64,000 bases of DNA from assembly GCA_002354335.1 (NCBI GenBank), contig DELI01000027.1:201432-265431 (forward strand). Reading direction: 5' to 3'. Below the pieces are notes generated by a model, which had not been told where the DNA came from, ran no database searches, and saw nothing but the letters and a program-made list of their open reading frames with translations. Each line of letters starts with the position of its first letter. The stretch's first letter is position 1. A program made the translations under genes and the position numbers. Source of the stretch: Sphingobacterium sp. UBA2700 (GTDB lineage: Bacteria > Bacteroidota > Bacteroidia > Sphingobacteriales > Sphingobacteriaceae). Shown piece by piece: positions 51,724-60,766 of this stretch.

Positions 51724-53187
51724 CTAAAGTTCCTTCCTCAACCTTGCAACAGGAATATTCATGGCTTCGCGGTATTTTGCGACCGTTCTACGAGCGATGG
51801 AGTAACCTTTTTCTTTTAGGATTTCAGTAAGTTTTTCGTCGGCAAGTGGTTTTCGCTTGTCTTCGTTGGCGATGCATTCTTCAAGGATTTTCTTTACTTC
51901 TTTATTGGAGACTTCCTCGCCAGATTCTGTTTGTATAGCTTCCGAGAAGAAAGACTTAAGCAAGAACGTGCCGAATTCCGTTTGTACGTATTTGGAGTTT
52001 GCGACGCGGGATACAGTTGAAATATCCATTTCAATGCGGTCAGCTATGTCTTTTAAGATCATGGGTTTAAGCATGCGGTCATCTCCAGTTAGGAAATACT
52101 CGTATTGATATTCCATGATGGCGTTCATGGTCTTTAGGAGTGTCTGTTGTCTTTGTTTGATGGCATCGATGAACCATTTCGCGGAGTCGAGTTTCTGTTT
52201 TACAAACTGTACCGCTTCGCGCATTTTCTTATCGTTCTTTTCCGCTTTCTCATAGTGTTCAAACATCTCCTGGTAGGAGCGGGATACGCGTAGCTCAGGA
52301 GCATTTCTGCCGTTAAGCGTTAGGTGTAGCACCCCGTCGTTATTGCTGATATGGAAGTCGGGGATGATATGAAGTTGTTTTCCTGCTGCTGCTCCCGAAT
52401 CTCCCGGTTTGGGGTTCAGTTTAAGAATTTCATTGACAATGTCTCGCAGCTCTTCCGAATTTACGCCTAACTGCTTTTCGATTTTGTCGTAATGCTTTTT
52501 CGTAAATTCTTCCAGATAGTTTTCCACCACCTGCATGGCCTTTTGTATAATCGGGTTCTCCTGATCTTTTTTGCGTAATTGTATTGCTAAACACTCTTGT
52601 AAGCTGCGCGCTCCAATGCCCGCTGGGTCAAATTCCTGAATAATACGTAGCATTTCTTCCACATCCTTTTCTTCGACGATAACGTTTTGCGAGAATGCTA
52701 AATCATCAATCAATGAGGGGATAGGGCGACGTAAATAACCATCGTCGTCTAAGCTGCCGATGATTTGTTGACCGATTAAGTAATCTTTATTGGAAAGGGC
52801 TAATAAATCAAGCTGATTCTGTAAATTTTCGAAGAATGAATCTTGGATAGCGATAGGCATTTCTTTCTTATTATCATCGTCATCCGAATCATAGCCGCCG
52901 CCATAGTCCTTATAATCATCTTCTTGTATGTATTCATCTACGGAAAATTCATCTTCGTAGCTGCTATCTTCTGCGTTAAAATCATCGTCAGGATCCTTGT
53001 CTGGATATTCCTCGACAGGCTCATTCATATTGGCCAAACTGCCGTCTTCAAGCGCAGGATTCTCTTCTAATTCTTCTTTAATACGAGCATCAAGCGATAC
53101 CGTAGGCACCTGAAGAAGTTTTATAAATTGAATCTGCTGAGGCGATAATTTTTGTAATAATTTCTGCTGTAACGTTTGTTTTAACAT
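51724..53187 (-). CDS. rpoN: RNA polymerase sigma-54 factor
   Basis: The 487-residue protein has the Q-rich N-terminal activator region (residues 1-50, LQQKLLQKLSPQQIQFIKLLQVP), an acidic linker (about 50-110), the core-binding domain, and the C-terminal DNA-binding domain with the RpoN box ARRTVAKYRE near 466. It directs transcription from -24/-12 promoters with enhancer-binding ATPases. The upstream regulatory region is short. It ends at element D. Confidence 0.97.
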   Translation of the reverse strand: MLKQTLQQKLLQKLSPQQIQFIKLLQVPTVSLDARIKEELEENPALEDGSLANMNEPVEEYPDKDPDDDFNAEDSSYEDEFSVDEYIQEDDYKDYGGGYDSDDDDNKKEMPIAIQDSFFENLQNQLDLLALSNKDYLIGQQIIGSLDDDGYLRRPIPSLIDDLAFSQNVIVEEKDVEEMLRIIQEFDPAGIGARSLQECLAIQLRKKDQENPIIQKAMQVVENYLEEFTKKHYDKIEKQLGVNSEELRDIVNEILKLNPKPGDSGAAAGKQLHIIPDFHISNNDGVLHLTLNGRNAPELRVSRSYQEMFEHYEKAEKNDKKMREAVQFVKQKLDSAKWFIDAIKQRQQTLLKTMNAIMEYQYEYFLTGDDRMLKPMILKDIADRIEMDISTVSRVANSKYVQTEFGTFLLKSFFSEAIQTESGEEVSNKEVKKILEECIANEDKRKPLADEKLTEILKEKGYSIARRTVAKYREAMNIPVARLRKEL

Positions 53188-53415
53188 GTCCCCGATTATA
53201 AATCATGGTAAAAATAGCGAATATTATTTAATGGAGATCAATATATTATTTTAGGGAATTGGGTTTAGGTATAATTTTTGTGGCAATACTTGTTCATTCA
53301 CAAGGAGAAATGTACTTCAAAACACGAACTGTTAAAATTCGTTAATTTTTAAACCTAAGTACATTTTTAGGCGTTTTAATACAGTTTTTTCCAAAGTTTT
53401 GCTCATATTTACCTC

Positions 53416-55740
53416 ATGTTTAGACGGGTTAAAAACAAATTCTTGCGTATCGCACTGATAATTATCTATTTTGTTATTTTATTTACTTGCGCGGTACAAA
53501 TCAACTTTCTAGGCCTGTTTGGAGCATCTCCCACGAAGAAAGAGATTTTGTTACCCAGCTTAAATGTTTCCTCAGAACTCTATACTGCAGACTCCGTTTT
53601 AATTGGTCGCTATTACAAACAAGATCGTGATCCGGTTCCTTTCGATAGTATTTCTCCCAATATCATTAACGCATTAATTGCGACAGAGGATGTGCGTTTT
53701 TATAAGCATAATGGCGTGGATGTTATTGGTTTATTCGGGGGCGTATTGTCTACGGTAGGAGGAAGCGATCGTGGAGCAAGTACCATTACGCAGCAGTTGG
53801 CGAAAAACTTATACCGAACTCGTTATAAAGATTCACAAGGCTTACTCGGTAAGATTCCTGGCGTGGGAATTATCGTGACGAAGTACAAAGAATGGATGAC
53901 GGCATTCAAGCTCGAGAATAAGTACAGCAAACAAGAGATCATTACGATGTATCTGAATACTGTTTCATTTAGCAATAACGCTTACGGCATCAAGTCGGCG
54001 TCGGTGCGCTATTTTGATAAGTTGCCGTCGGAGGTGTCTGTCAATGAAGCTGCCGTGCTCATCGGAATGTTGAAAGGAACAACCCTATATAACCCTATTC
54101 GCAACCCTAAAAATGCGTTAACTCGTCGAAACGTCGTGTTGGGGCAGATGCAGAAAGAGGGCTTTTTGAAGCCGGAGGAGGTAAAGACTTTGTCGAAGGA
54201 CTCTCTGGGGTTGAATTTGAATAATCAAGAAGTTCGCAACTCGAACGATTCGTATTTGCGTACGGCCGTTGAGAAGTGGTTGGAAAAATGGGCTGAGGAG
54301 AACGAAGTTGATATTTATACTTCGGGTTTAAAGATTTATACGACGATTGATTCGCGTATGCAAAAGGTTGCCGAAGATGCTGTTGCCTTAAAAATGAAGG
54401 ATTTGCAGCGTAGGCTAGACAATACATGGTCTGGTCAAGAACCCTGGCGCGATAAGGAGGGAAATGTAATTCCGAATTTCTTGGAAGATCAGGCGCGGAA
54501 ATTACCGGCTTTTGCGTATCTAAAAGAGAAATATCAGGATGAGGCGAAGGTGTTCGAGGAGCTGAATAGGAAAAAGGAGATGGAAGTATTTACCTGGGAT
54601 GGTATGGAAAAGGTAGAATATTCGTCAATGGATTCCTTAAAACATTATATCTCCATGTTGAATACGGGCATGATGTCTATGAATCCGTATTCCGGTGAGA
54701 TCAAAGTTTGGGTGGGCGGTATCAATCATGATTTCTATAAGTTCGATCATGTCAACCAGGCCAAGCGTCAACCGGGATCAACATTCAAGCCGTTTGCCTA
54801 TGTTACCGCACTAGAAGCTGGGAAAACGCCTTGCGATAAATATACCGACAAACCGGTTAAGATAGAATTTGTTAATAACAAAGGCGAGAACGAGATTTGG
54901 GAGCCTAAAAATGCCGATTGGAGTTTTTCTTACAGTGAACTGTCGCTAAGACATGCTTTAGCTCGTTCATTAAATTCAGTAACCGCTCAGATTACAGAAG
55001 AAGTGGGTTGGGACAATGTCGTCAAGATGGCACATACCTGTGGAATTGATAGCAAACTAGAATCTGTTCCTTCTGTAGGATTGGGGTCGAATGAGGTTTC
55101 TGTTTTTGAGATGGTTCGTGCATATAGCACGTTTATGAATGCTGGTAAAAAGACGGAGCCTATTTTGGTGAAGCGCATCGAAGATAAAGATGGGAAGGTA
55201 TTAGCTGAGTTTAAATCCGAGCAGAAGCAGGTTATTAGTCCGGAGAATGCCTGGCTGATGGGTTATATGCTTCGTGGTACGATCGAAGAGTCTGGCGGTA
55301 CTTCGCAGGCGCTATGGGAATGGGATTTGTTCGATAACGAGAATGAGATAGGTGGAAAGACTGGAACTTCTTCCGATTACGTGGATGGCTGGTACATGGG
55401 CGTAACAAAGGATTTGGTGACTGGTGTTTGGGTCGGCTGTGATGAACAGAGCATACATTTCAATAGTTCAGCGACGGGTGAGGGCTCAAAAACTGCTTTG
55501 CCGATCTTCGCAGTCTACATGGAAGAACTTTATAAACGTCCGGAATTGGGCATTACAACTGGGAAGTTCCCGGAACCAACAGTTGAAATTAAAAAGACCT
55601 ATAATTGTCCGGGACCTCGTGTTCGCTCGACACGCGATACGCAGGATTCAGGTGCTGTAGAAGGGGAAACGGAAGTGCCGGCGCTGACTTTGCCGGAGAT
55701 CCTGCAGGAGATTGAGGGCGAACAGCAAGGGCAAGAGTAA
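53416..55740 (+). CDS. Bifunctional penicillin-binding protein 1A type
   Basis: The 774-residue protein has an N-terminal membrane anchor (about 10-30). The glycosyltransferase domain (GT51) follows, with catalytic Glu91 in ATEDVRFYKHNG and RGASTITQQLAKNLY near 118. The transpeptidase domain has Ser455-x-x-Lys458 in PGSTFKPF, SLN near 510, and KTG at 648-650. It polymerises and cross-links peptidoglycan in the periplasm. The C-terminal tail is acidic and Glu/Gln-rich. It is followed after 49 bp by the peptidase/barrel gene. Confidence 0.96.
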   Translation: MFRRVKNKFLRIALIIIYFVILFTCAVQINFLGLFGASPTKKEILLPSLNVSSELYTADSVLIGRYYKQDRDPVPFDSISPNIINALIATEDVRFYKHNGVDVIGLFGGVLSTVGGSDRGASTITQQLAKNLYRTRYKDSQGLLGKIPGVGIIVTKYKEWMTAFKLENKYSKQEIITMYLNTVSFSNNAYGIKSASVRYFDKLPSEVSVNEAAVLIGMLKGTTLYNPIRNPKNALTRRNVVLGQMQKEGFLKPEEVKTLSKDSLGLNLNNQEVRNSNDSYLRTAVEKWLEKWAEENEVDIYTSGLKIYTTIDSRMQKVAEDAVALKMKDLQRRLDNTWSGQEPWRDKEGNVIPNFLEDQARKLPAFAYLKEKYQDEAKVFEELNRKKEMEVFTWDGMEKVEYSSMDSLKHYISMLNTGMMSMNPYSGEIKVWVGGINHDFYKFDHVNQAKRQPGSTFKPFAYVTALEAGKTPCDKYTDKPVKIEFVNNKGENEIWEPKNADWSFSYSELSLRHALARSLNSVTAQITEEVGWDNVVKMAHTCGIDSKLESVPSVGLGSNEVSVFEMVRAYSTFMNAGKKTEPILVKRIEDKDGKVLAEFKSEQKQVISPENAWLMGYMLRGTIEESGGTSQALWEWDLFDNENEIGGKTGTSSDYVDGWYMGVTKDLVTGVWVGCDEQSIHFNSSATGEGSKTALPIFAVYMEELYKRPELGITTGKFPEPTVEIKKTYNCPGPRVRSTRDTQDSGAVEGETEVPALTLPEILQEIEGEQQGQE

Positions 55741-55789
55741 TTGAAAATACTGGCTGAAATACTTACTTTTATATACTGATTCTTAGTCT

Positions 55790-58700
55790 ATGAAATTTAA
55801 CCAAACACGCTTATCGAAGCTATTTGCTGCTGCAATATGCTTTTTACTGTTTTTAGGAATGTTTCCTCAGATGGTGAATGCGCAATATTTTGGGCAGAAC
55901 AAAATGCGCTATAAGAAATTGGATTTCAAGGTGTATGAGACACCGCACTTTAACTTATACTACTACTTGAAGAACGATTCGATGATGAATTGGTTGGCCA
56001 AGGAAAGTGAAGTTTGGTATGAGTTACATCAACAGGTATTCCAAGATACTTTCTTCAGAAAGAACCCTATCATATTCTACAACAATCATCCGGAGTTTCA
56101 ACAGACCACTGCGATTAGCGGTGAGATCAGCGTAGGAACGGGTGGTGTGACGGAAGCTTTTAAGCAACGTGTGGTGATGCCAATTATGCAGATCAATCAG
56201 CAAACACGTCACGTATTGGGTCACGAGATGGTGCATGCATTTCAATATCGTGTATTGATCGAGGGCGGAGATTCAACGCGCCTGGAGAATGTGGCAAATA
56301 TTCCTTTATGGATGGTAGAGGGGATGGCGGAGTATTTTTCCATCGGAAAAAAAGACGCTTTTACTTCCATGTGGATGCGCGATGCCTATGCTAGAAACGA
56401 TCTGCCTTCGTTAGGGCAGATGACACAGCAGATGAACCGTTACTTTCCATATCGCTATGGACAGGCCTTTTGGTCCTACATCGGCTCTACCTACGGGGAT
56501 ACGGTAATCATGCCGTTGTTTATCGAAACGGCGAAGTATGGTTATGAGCATGGTATACGTCGTGTTTTTGGATATGATGCGCAAACCATGTCTACTTTGT
56601 GGAAAAACAGTATGGAGAACACTTACCGAAACTCTGGTAAGGATACGACATCAAGACCGATCGGTCAAGCTTTATTGACCACGAAGAATGCTGGTCGAAT
56701 GAACGTTTCGCCGGCGATATCGCCAAACGGTAAATATGTAGCCTTCTTATCGGAGCTTGATTTATTCAGCATAGATTTGTTTTTGGCAGATGCGGAGACC
56801 GGGAAGATTATTCGAAAGCTCGGCAGCCGGCTTACCAATAAAGATATTGATGAATTTAGCTTCTTAGAATCCGCCGGAACTTTCTCGCCTGATAGCAAGA
56901 AGTTTGCTTTCTCGGTTTTTAGCGAGGGTAAGAATAAATTGATGGTCGTTGATGTGGAGACCGGGAAGTCCGTCTCGGTTGAGGCGATGGGCGAGATTTC
57001 GGAATTCACGAATATTACTTGGTCACCGGATGGCGTACATGTTGCTTTCTCCGGTTTAGCAAACGGCCATTCTGATATTTACCTTTATAATCTACAGACG
57101 AAAAAAGTTGAGCAGTTGATGAATGATAAATTTTCCGACTTTCAACCGAGTTTCTCGCGTGATGGAAAATATATCGTGTTCAGTACAGACCGCGTGGCTT
57201 TAAGTTCGGATTCCCGTACAGTGGATATTCCGATGAACTTGGCGTTCGTTGAGGTTGCGACAAAGAAGATTACAAATTTGGATGTGTTTCCAGGTGCTAA
57301 TAACTTGAATCCTCACTTTTCATCCGATGGAAAGGATATCTATTTCCTATCCAATAGTGATGGCTATAGAAACATGTATCGTTATACCTTTGAAACGCAG
57401 GAAGTCGCACGTATGACAGATTTCTTTACCGGGATTTCTGGTATAACCGAATACTCTCCGGCGATGAGCATTTCTGCGAACGATGATATTGTTTACTCGT
57501 ATTTTAAGAATAATGCCTATAGCGTCTATAAGGCTAAAGCAACGGAGTTTGAGGCGCAGCCTGTTAGTGCGGGTGCTGTTGATTTCGAAGCTGCGATGCT
57601 TCCTCCGCTTCAAGCCCGTGGTGTTAATGTAGTCAATACGAACCTAGAGAACTTTAATGCATATGGTCGAATTTCAGATTCGCAGATCAATAGCATTCCA
57701 TATAAGCCGAAGTTTAAGTTAGATTACCTGGCGAATAGCGGTGTGGGGATGTCTGTAGGTTCGCGCTATGGTGCGGGAATTGCGTCGGGTGTGCAAGGGA
57801 TGTTTTCGGATATCTTGGGCTATAACCAGATTTTCGCGGCATTGAATATTAATGGTGAGATTTATGATTTCGGTGGCCAGGTAGCTTATATCAATCAACG
57901 ATCGCGTTGGAATTGGGGTGGTTCGATTTCGCATATCCCGTATCGATTTGGATTTTATCAATATGACTATCGTGATATTGGGAGCGGAACGGAAGAACCT
58001 GTACTTGATCAATATTTAGTGCGTTCATTCCAAACCCAGTTGGACGGTTTTGTTGCCTATCCATTTAATAAGCATCATCGTTTTGAAACGGGTGCCGCTG
58101 CTTCGTATAACTCATACCGTGTCGATCGTTATTATCAGAGTTTACGGACTTACTACGCAAATAGAGAGCGCGTTCCTACTGATGAAGCGAGCCAGCTATT
58201 AGGAGCCCGTTTAGATCCGTTTAATCTTTTTCAGGTGAATGCTGGCTTTGTAGGAGATAATGCGGTATTCGGGATTGCTGCGCCATTGCAAGGTTTTCGC
58301 TACAGATTAGGAGCGGAGCAATACTTCGGAACCTTCAATTTTACTGCAATCAATATCGATTTAAGAAAATACCACCGCATGAAGCCATTTACCTTGGCAG
58401 CACGTGTTTATTCGTACATGCGCGTAGGTGATGGAGCGGATCAGTTGTACAACATCTACATTGGATACCCGTATTTGATTCGTGGTTTTGAGAACAATAG
58501 TTTCGGACCGAATAGTAAGGTTTCTTTTAATGACCTTTCCGGATCCAAAATGGTGGTTGGGAACCTGGAATTAAGGCTTCCATTCACAGGACCTGAAAAG
58601 CTTGCTGTGCTTCCTTCGGGATTATTGTTCTCGGATCTGAACTTCTTTATTGATGGAGGTTTGGCGTGGAAAAATGGTAGTACGATTAAATGGTCGAAGA

Positions 58701-58906
58701 CGGATGAAGACAGGCTTCAAGATCCTAACTCGGGCGAGTATTATTATGATCCTGCCATTCGCATGCCGGTGTTCAGCGCTGGTGTTTCTCTTCGTGTGAA
58801 TCTATTTGGAGCGATGATATTAGAACCTTACTATGCCATTCAGTTGAATAATCCGACACGTTCGAAATTTGGAACCTTTGGATTAAACTTTGCGCCAGGA
58901 TGGTAG
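55790..58906 (+). CDS. Three-part outer membrane protein: zinc peptidase-like domain, PD40 propeller, beta-barrel
   Basis: The 1038-residue protein has a signal peptide (to about 31, VNAQ). Residues about 40-300 resemble peptidase MA (gluzincin): HEMVH at 145-149 and a downstream glutamate in WMVEGMAEYF at 177. Residues about 300-590 carry WD40-like PD40/TolB-type repeats (SPNGKYVAFLS, SPDSKKFAFSV, SRDGKYIVFS, SSDGKDIYFLS). The C-terminus (about 640-1038) is a BamA-like surface antigen barrel (NSGVGMSVGSRYGAG, GFENNSFGPNS, FGLNFAPGW). It would display a peptidase-like module near the outer membrane. It is downstream of the PBP1A gene, perhaps in one operon. Function is unknown. Confidence 0.85.
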   Translation: MKFNQTRLSKLFAAAICFLLFLGMFPQMVNAQYFGQNKMRYKKLDFKVYETPHFNLYYYLKNDSMMNWLAKESEVWYELHQQVFQDTFFRKNPIIFYNNHPEFQQTTAISGEISVGTGGVTEAFKQRVVMPIMQINQQTRHVLGHEMVHAFQYRVLIEGGDSTRLENVANIPLWMVEGMAEYFSIGKKDAFTSMWMRDAYARNDLPSLGQMTQQMNRYFPYRYGQAFWSYIGSTYGDTVIMPLFIETAKYGYEHGIRRVFGYDAQTMSTLWKNSMENTYRNSGKDTTSRPIGQALLTTKNAGRMNVSPAISPNGKYVAFLSELDLFSIDLFLADAETGKIIRKLGSRLTNKDIDEFSFLESAGTFSPDSKKFAFSVFSEGKNKLMVVDVETGKSVSVEAMGEISEFTNITWSPDGVHVAFSGLANGHSDIYLYNLQTKKVEQLMNDKFSDFQPSFSRDGKYIVFSTDRVALSSDSRTVDIPMNLAFVEVATKKITNLDVFPGANNLNPHFSSDGKDIYFLSNSDGYRNMYRYTFETQEVARMTDFFTGISGITEYSPAMSISANDDIVYSYFKNNAYSVYKAKATEFEAQPVSAGAVDFEAAMLPPLQARGVNVVNTNLENFNAYGRISDSQINSIPYKPKFKLDYLANSGVGMSVGSRYGAGIASGVQGMFSDILGYNQIFAALNINGEIYDFGGQVAYINQRSRWNWGGSISHIPYRFGFYQYDYRDIGSGTEEPVLDQYLVRSFQTQLDGFVAYPFNKHHRFETGAAASYNSYRVDRYYQSLRTYYANRERVPTDEASQLLGARLDPFNLFQVNAGFVGDNAVFGIAAPLQGFRYRLGAEQYFGTFNFTAINIDLRKYHRMKPFTLAARVYSYMRVGDGADQLYNIYIGYPYLIRGFENNSFGPNSKVSFNDLSGSKMVVGNLELRLPFTGPEKLAVLPSGLLFSDLNFFIDGGLAWKNGSTIKWSKTDEDRLQDPNSGEYYYDPAIRMPVFSAGVSLRVNLFGAMILEPYYAIQLNNPTRSKFGTFGLNFAPGW

Positions 58907-58957
58907 TCAAAAGTATGATTGAAGGTTGAAAGAGTTTTAGAGAGTAAGGTTGTTAAG

Positions 58958-58995
58958 GCCGTTGTTTAGCGTTATGCGAAAACAACGGCTTTTTT
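58958..58995 (+). terminator. Intrinsic terminator after the peptidase/barrel gene
   Basis: GCCGTTGTTT (58958-58967) pairs perfectly with AAACAACGGC (58980-58989), followed by six T residues. The right arm lies inside the last codons of the convergent gene at 58972, so the two genes share sequence at their ends. Confidence 0.9.
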
Positions 58996-59295
58996 CATTG
59001 GGTTAAGTCCAGGCAACGGCAGGCCTAGACTTAACCAATTGGGGTTGTTTTTGCGGACAAGTCTTTCACGCACCATGCGACCTAATCCGCATAATTCTTG
59101 ATATCTTCTTTCTGCATCTTTTTCCGATGCAAACGATTCTAAATACACTATTCTATTTAATACAGCAGATGAGAACATACCAGCATTCGTTGGATCCTGC
59201 AGTTGTTGCTGCAATCCAATGATATCATTTGTGATGCCCGGCTGAAGATGTCTTCTGTTTGCGTCTGTGCTGATGTAAAGGTGGTATGTTTTCAT
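58972..59295 (-). CDS. GIY-YIG-like small protein
   Basis: The 107-residue protein begins MKTYHLYISTDANRRHLQPGI and has YLESFASEKDAERRYQEL near the middle and VRKNNPNWLSLG near the end. This matches a Bacteroidetes branch of the GIY-YIG nuclease superfamily, though the GIY and YIG motifs are degenerate (HLYI, QPGI). Nuclease activity is therefore uncertain. Its last codons contain the terminator of the facing gene, and it is divergent from the S24 repressor gene. Confidence 0.75.
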   Translation of the reverse strand: MKTYHLYISTDANRRHLQPGITNDIIGLQQQLQDPTNAGMFSSAVLNRIVYLESFASEKDAERRYQELCGLGRMVRERLVRKNNPNWLSLGLPLPGLNPMKKAVVFA

Positions 59296-59352
59296 GTTAA
59301 ATCCTGTTTTAGCTAAAATATTTGGTTATTTAAATATGTTTTACTAATTTTA

Positions 59353-59385
59353 TTGGCACAATATTACTAATAATATTAGTATTTG
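59353..59385 (+). promoter_or_regulatory. Promoter and 17-bp palindromic operator of the S24 repressor gene
   Basis: TTG (59353-59355) and AGTATTTG (59378-59385, one base from consensus) are 22 nt apart. A perfect palindrome TACTAATAATATTAGTA (59365-59381) lies between and overlaps the -7 element, typical of autorepression. Confidence 0.65.
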
Positions 59386-59409
59386 AAAAATTATTTTAAA
59401 AATATTTAT

Positions 59410-60183
59410 ATGTCCAACATCGCATCAAATCTGAAGTATCTAAGAAAGAAGAAGGGAGTTACGCAGCAGCAATTTGCTGATTTAATGGAAATTAAACGTG
59501 CTTCGGTAGGAGCGTATGAAGAGGATCGGGCAGAACCTAAATATGAATTGCTAAAAAAAATAGCTGAATTCTATGAGTTGTCGATGGACGAATTAGCAAA
59601 CGATGTGATCGATGATAAATGGAAACCTACGCCAAAAAGCAATGCTTCTAACCTTCGTGTATTGAGCGTGACGGTGGATGCAGACGATCGCGAGAACATA
59701 GAATTGGTGCCGGTGAAGGCTAGCGCTGGGTATTTAAACGGTTATGGTGACCCAGAATATGTGAAGGAATTACCTAAATTCTCCCTGCCGATGTTTACTC
59801 AAGGAACATACCGTGCTTTTGAAATCAAAGGCGACTCGATGTTGCCTTTGCCATCAGGCTCATTAATCATTGCAGAGTATGTGGAGAACTGGCATGAAAT
59901 TAAGACTGGACAGACTTATGTTATTGTATCTTCTAATGATGGGATTGTTTACAAGCGTATTGGGCAAAAATATAAAGAGGATAAGGGCCTAAAGTTGGTT
60001 TCTGATAATAAAACCTATGAACCTTATTGGGTGGAAGCTGGAGATATTATCGAAGTCTGGAAGGCAAAAGCTTTTATCAGTACGGAGCTTCCTGAGCCAA
60101 GTCCGGAGCCTACCTTGGAAGGTCTGTCTTCGATGATGGCGCAAATGCAGAAAACGATCAACGCGGTTGTGGATAAAAATTAA
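59410..60183 (+). CDS. XRE/Cro helix-turn-helix repressor with S24 (LexA-like) peptidase domain
   Basis: The start is the ATG at 59410 (MSNIASNLKYL), giving 257 residues; a TTG 27 bp earlier is less likely. An XRE helix-turn-helix spans about 5-60 (TQQQFADLMEIKRASVGAYEEDRAEP). The S24 domain has an Ala106-Gly107 scissile pair (KASAGYL), Ser143 (KGDSMLP) and Lys182 (VYKRIG), so all parts for RecA-induced self-cleavage are present. It is a stress-responsive repressor; targets other than its own operator are unknown. No phage genes are nearby. Confidence 0.92.
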   Translation: MSNIASNLKYLRKKKGVTQQQFADLMEIKRASVGAYEEDRAEPKYELLKKIAEFYELSMDELANDVIDDKWKPTPKSNASNLRVLSVTVDADDRENIELVPVKASAGYLNGYGDPEYVKELPKFSLPMFTQGTYRAFEIKGDSMLPLPSGSLIIAEYVENWHEIKTGQTYVIVSSNDGIVYKRIGQKYKEDKGLKLVSDNKTYEPYWVEAGDIIEVWKAKAFISTELPEPSPEPTLEGLSSMMAQMQKTINAVVDKN

Positions 60184-60208
60184 TTTAAAATGCACTCAAA
60201 CATTATTG

Positions 60209-60241
60209 TTTTGCGTTTTTGAAAAAATATTTATACCTTTG
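60209..60241 (+). promoter_or_regulatory. Promoter of the rimP-nusA-infB operon
   Basis: TTTTG at 60209-60213 and TACCTTTG at 60234-60241 are 20 nt apart, a textbook Bacteroidetes promoter. Transcription would start near 60248, about 50 nt before the rimP ATG. Confidence 0.8.
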
Positions 60242-60257
60242 TACTATCTGAAAGGAA

Positions 60258-60282
60258 GGGGGCATGGTATGCCCCCTTTTTT
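60258..60282 (+). terminator. Terminator hairpin inside the rimP-nusA-infB leader (possible attenuator)
   Basis: GGGGGCAT (60258-60265) pairs perfectly with ATGCCCCC (60269-60276) across GGT, followed by six T residues (60277-60282). It lies about 10 nt after the predicted transcription start and 18 nt before the rimP ATG, so it sits in the leader and not at the end of the previous gene's transcript alone. Confidence 0.85.
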
Positions 60283-60299
60283 AATTCATTTATTAAATT

Positions 60300-60764
60300 A
60301 TGCAGGTTGAAGAGCGCGTAAAAGAACTAGTTCTAGAAAAGATTGCCGATAGAGAGGATTTGTTTATTGTGAGCATCCGTTTTTTGAAAAATGGTGTTCT
60401 GGAGATCCTTCTTGATGGCGATAATGGAATCGCAATTGAAGATTGTGTTCAAGTGAGCAGACATGTGGGTTATCATTTAGAAGAAGAAAATGTAATTGAT
60501 AAAGCTTATCGATTGGAAGTTTCTTCACCAGGAATTGATACACCTTTAATGTTAAGCAGACAATACGAGAAGAATGTCGGACGCAATGTGAAGGTGCAGA
60601 TGCTTGATGGAACAAAACGTGAGGGGAAATTGCTCGCTGCGGGAGATTCATCTTTCAACCTGGAAGAAGTAGTAAAAGAAAAAGGGAAGAAGGCTCAGTT
60701 GGTTGAGGTCGAAATTCCATATGATCAAATAAAAGAAACAAAGGTGTTAATTTCATTTAAATAA
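60300..60764 (+). CDS. rimP: Ribosome maturation factor RimP
   Basis: The 154-residue protein has the RimP N-terminal domain (EERVKELVLEKIADREDLFIVSIRFL) and the motif YRLEVSSPGIDTPL near 76-90. It assists 30S subunit assembly in the cytosol. The gene is followed 2 bp later by nusA in the conserved rimP-nusA-infB order. A hairpin terminator in its leader suggests attenuation of the operon. Confidence 0.95.
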   Translation: MQVEERVKELVLEKIADREDLFIVSIRFLKNGVLEILLDGDNGIAIEDCVQVSRHVGYHLEEENVIDKAYRLEVSSPGIDTPLMLSRQYEKNVGRNVKVQMLDGTKREGKLLAAGDSSFNLEEVVKEKGKKAQLVEVEIPYDQIKETKVLISFK

Positions 60765-60766
60765 AA

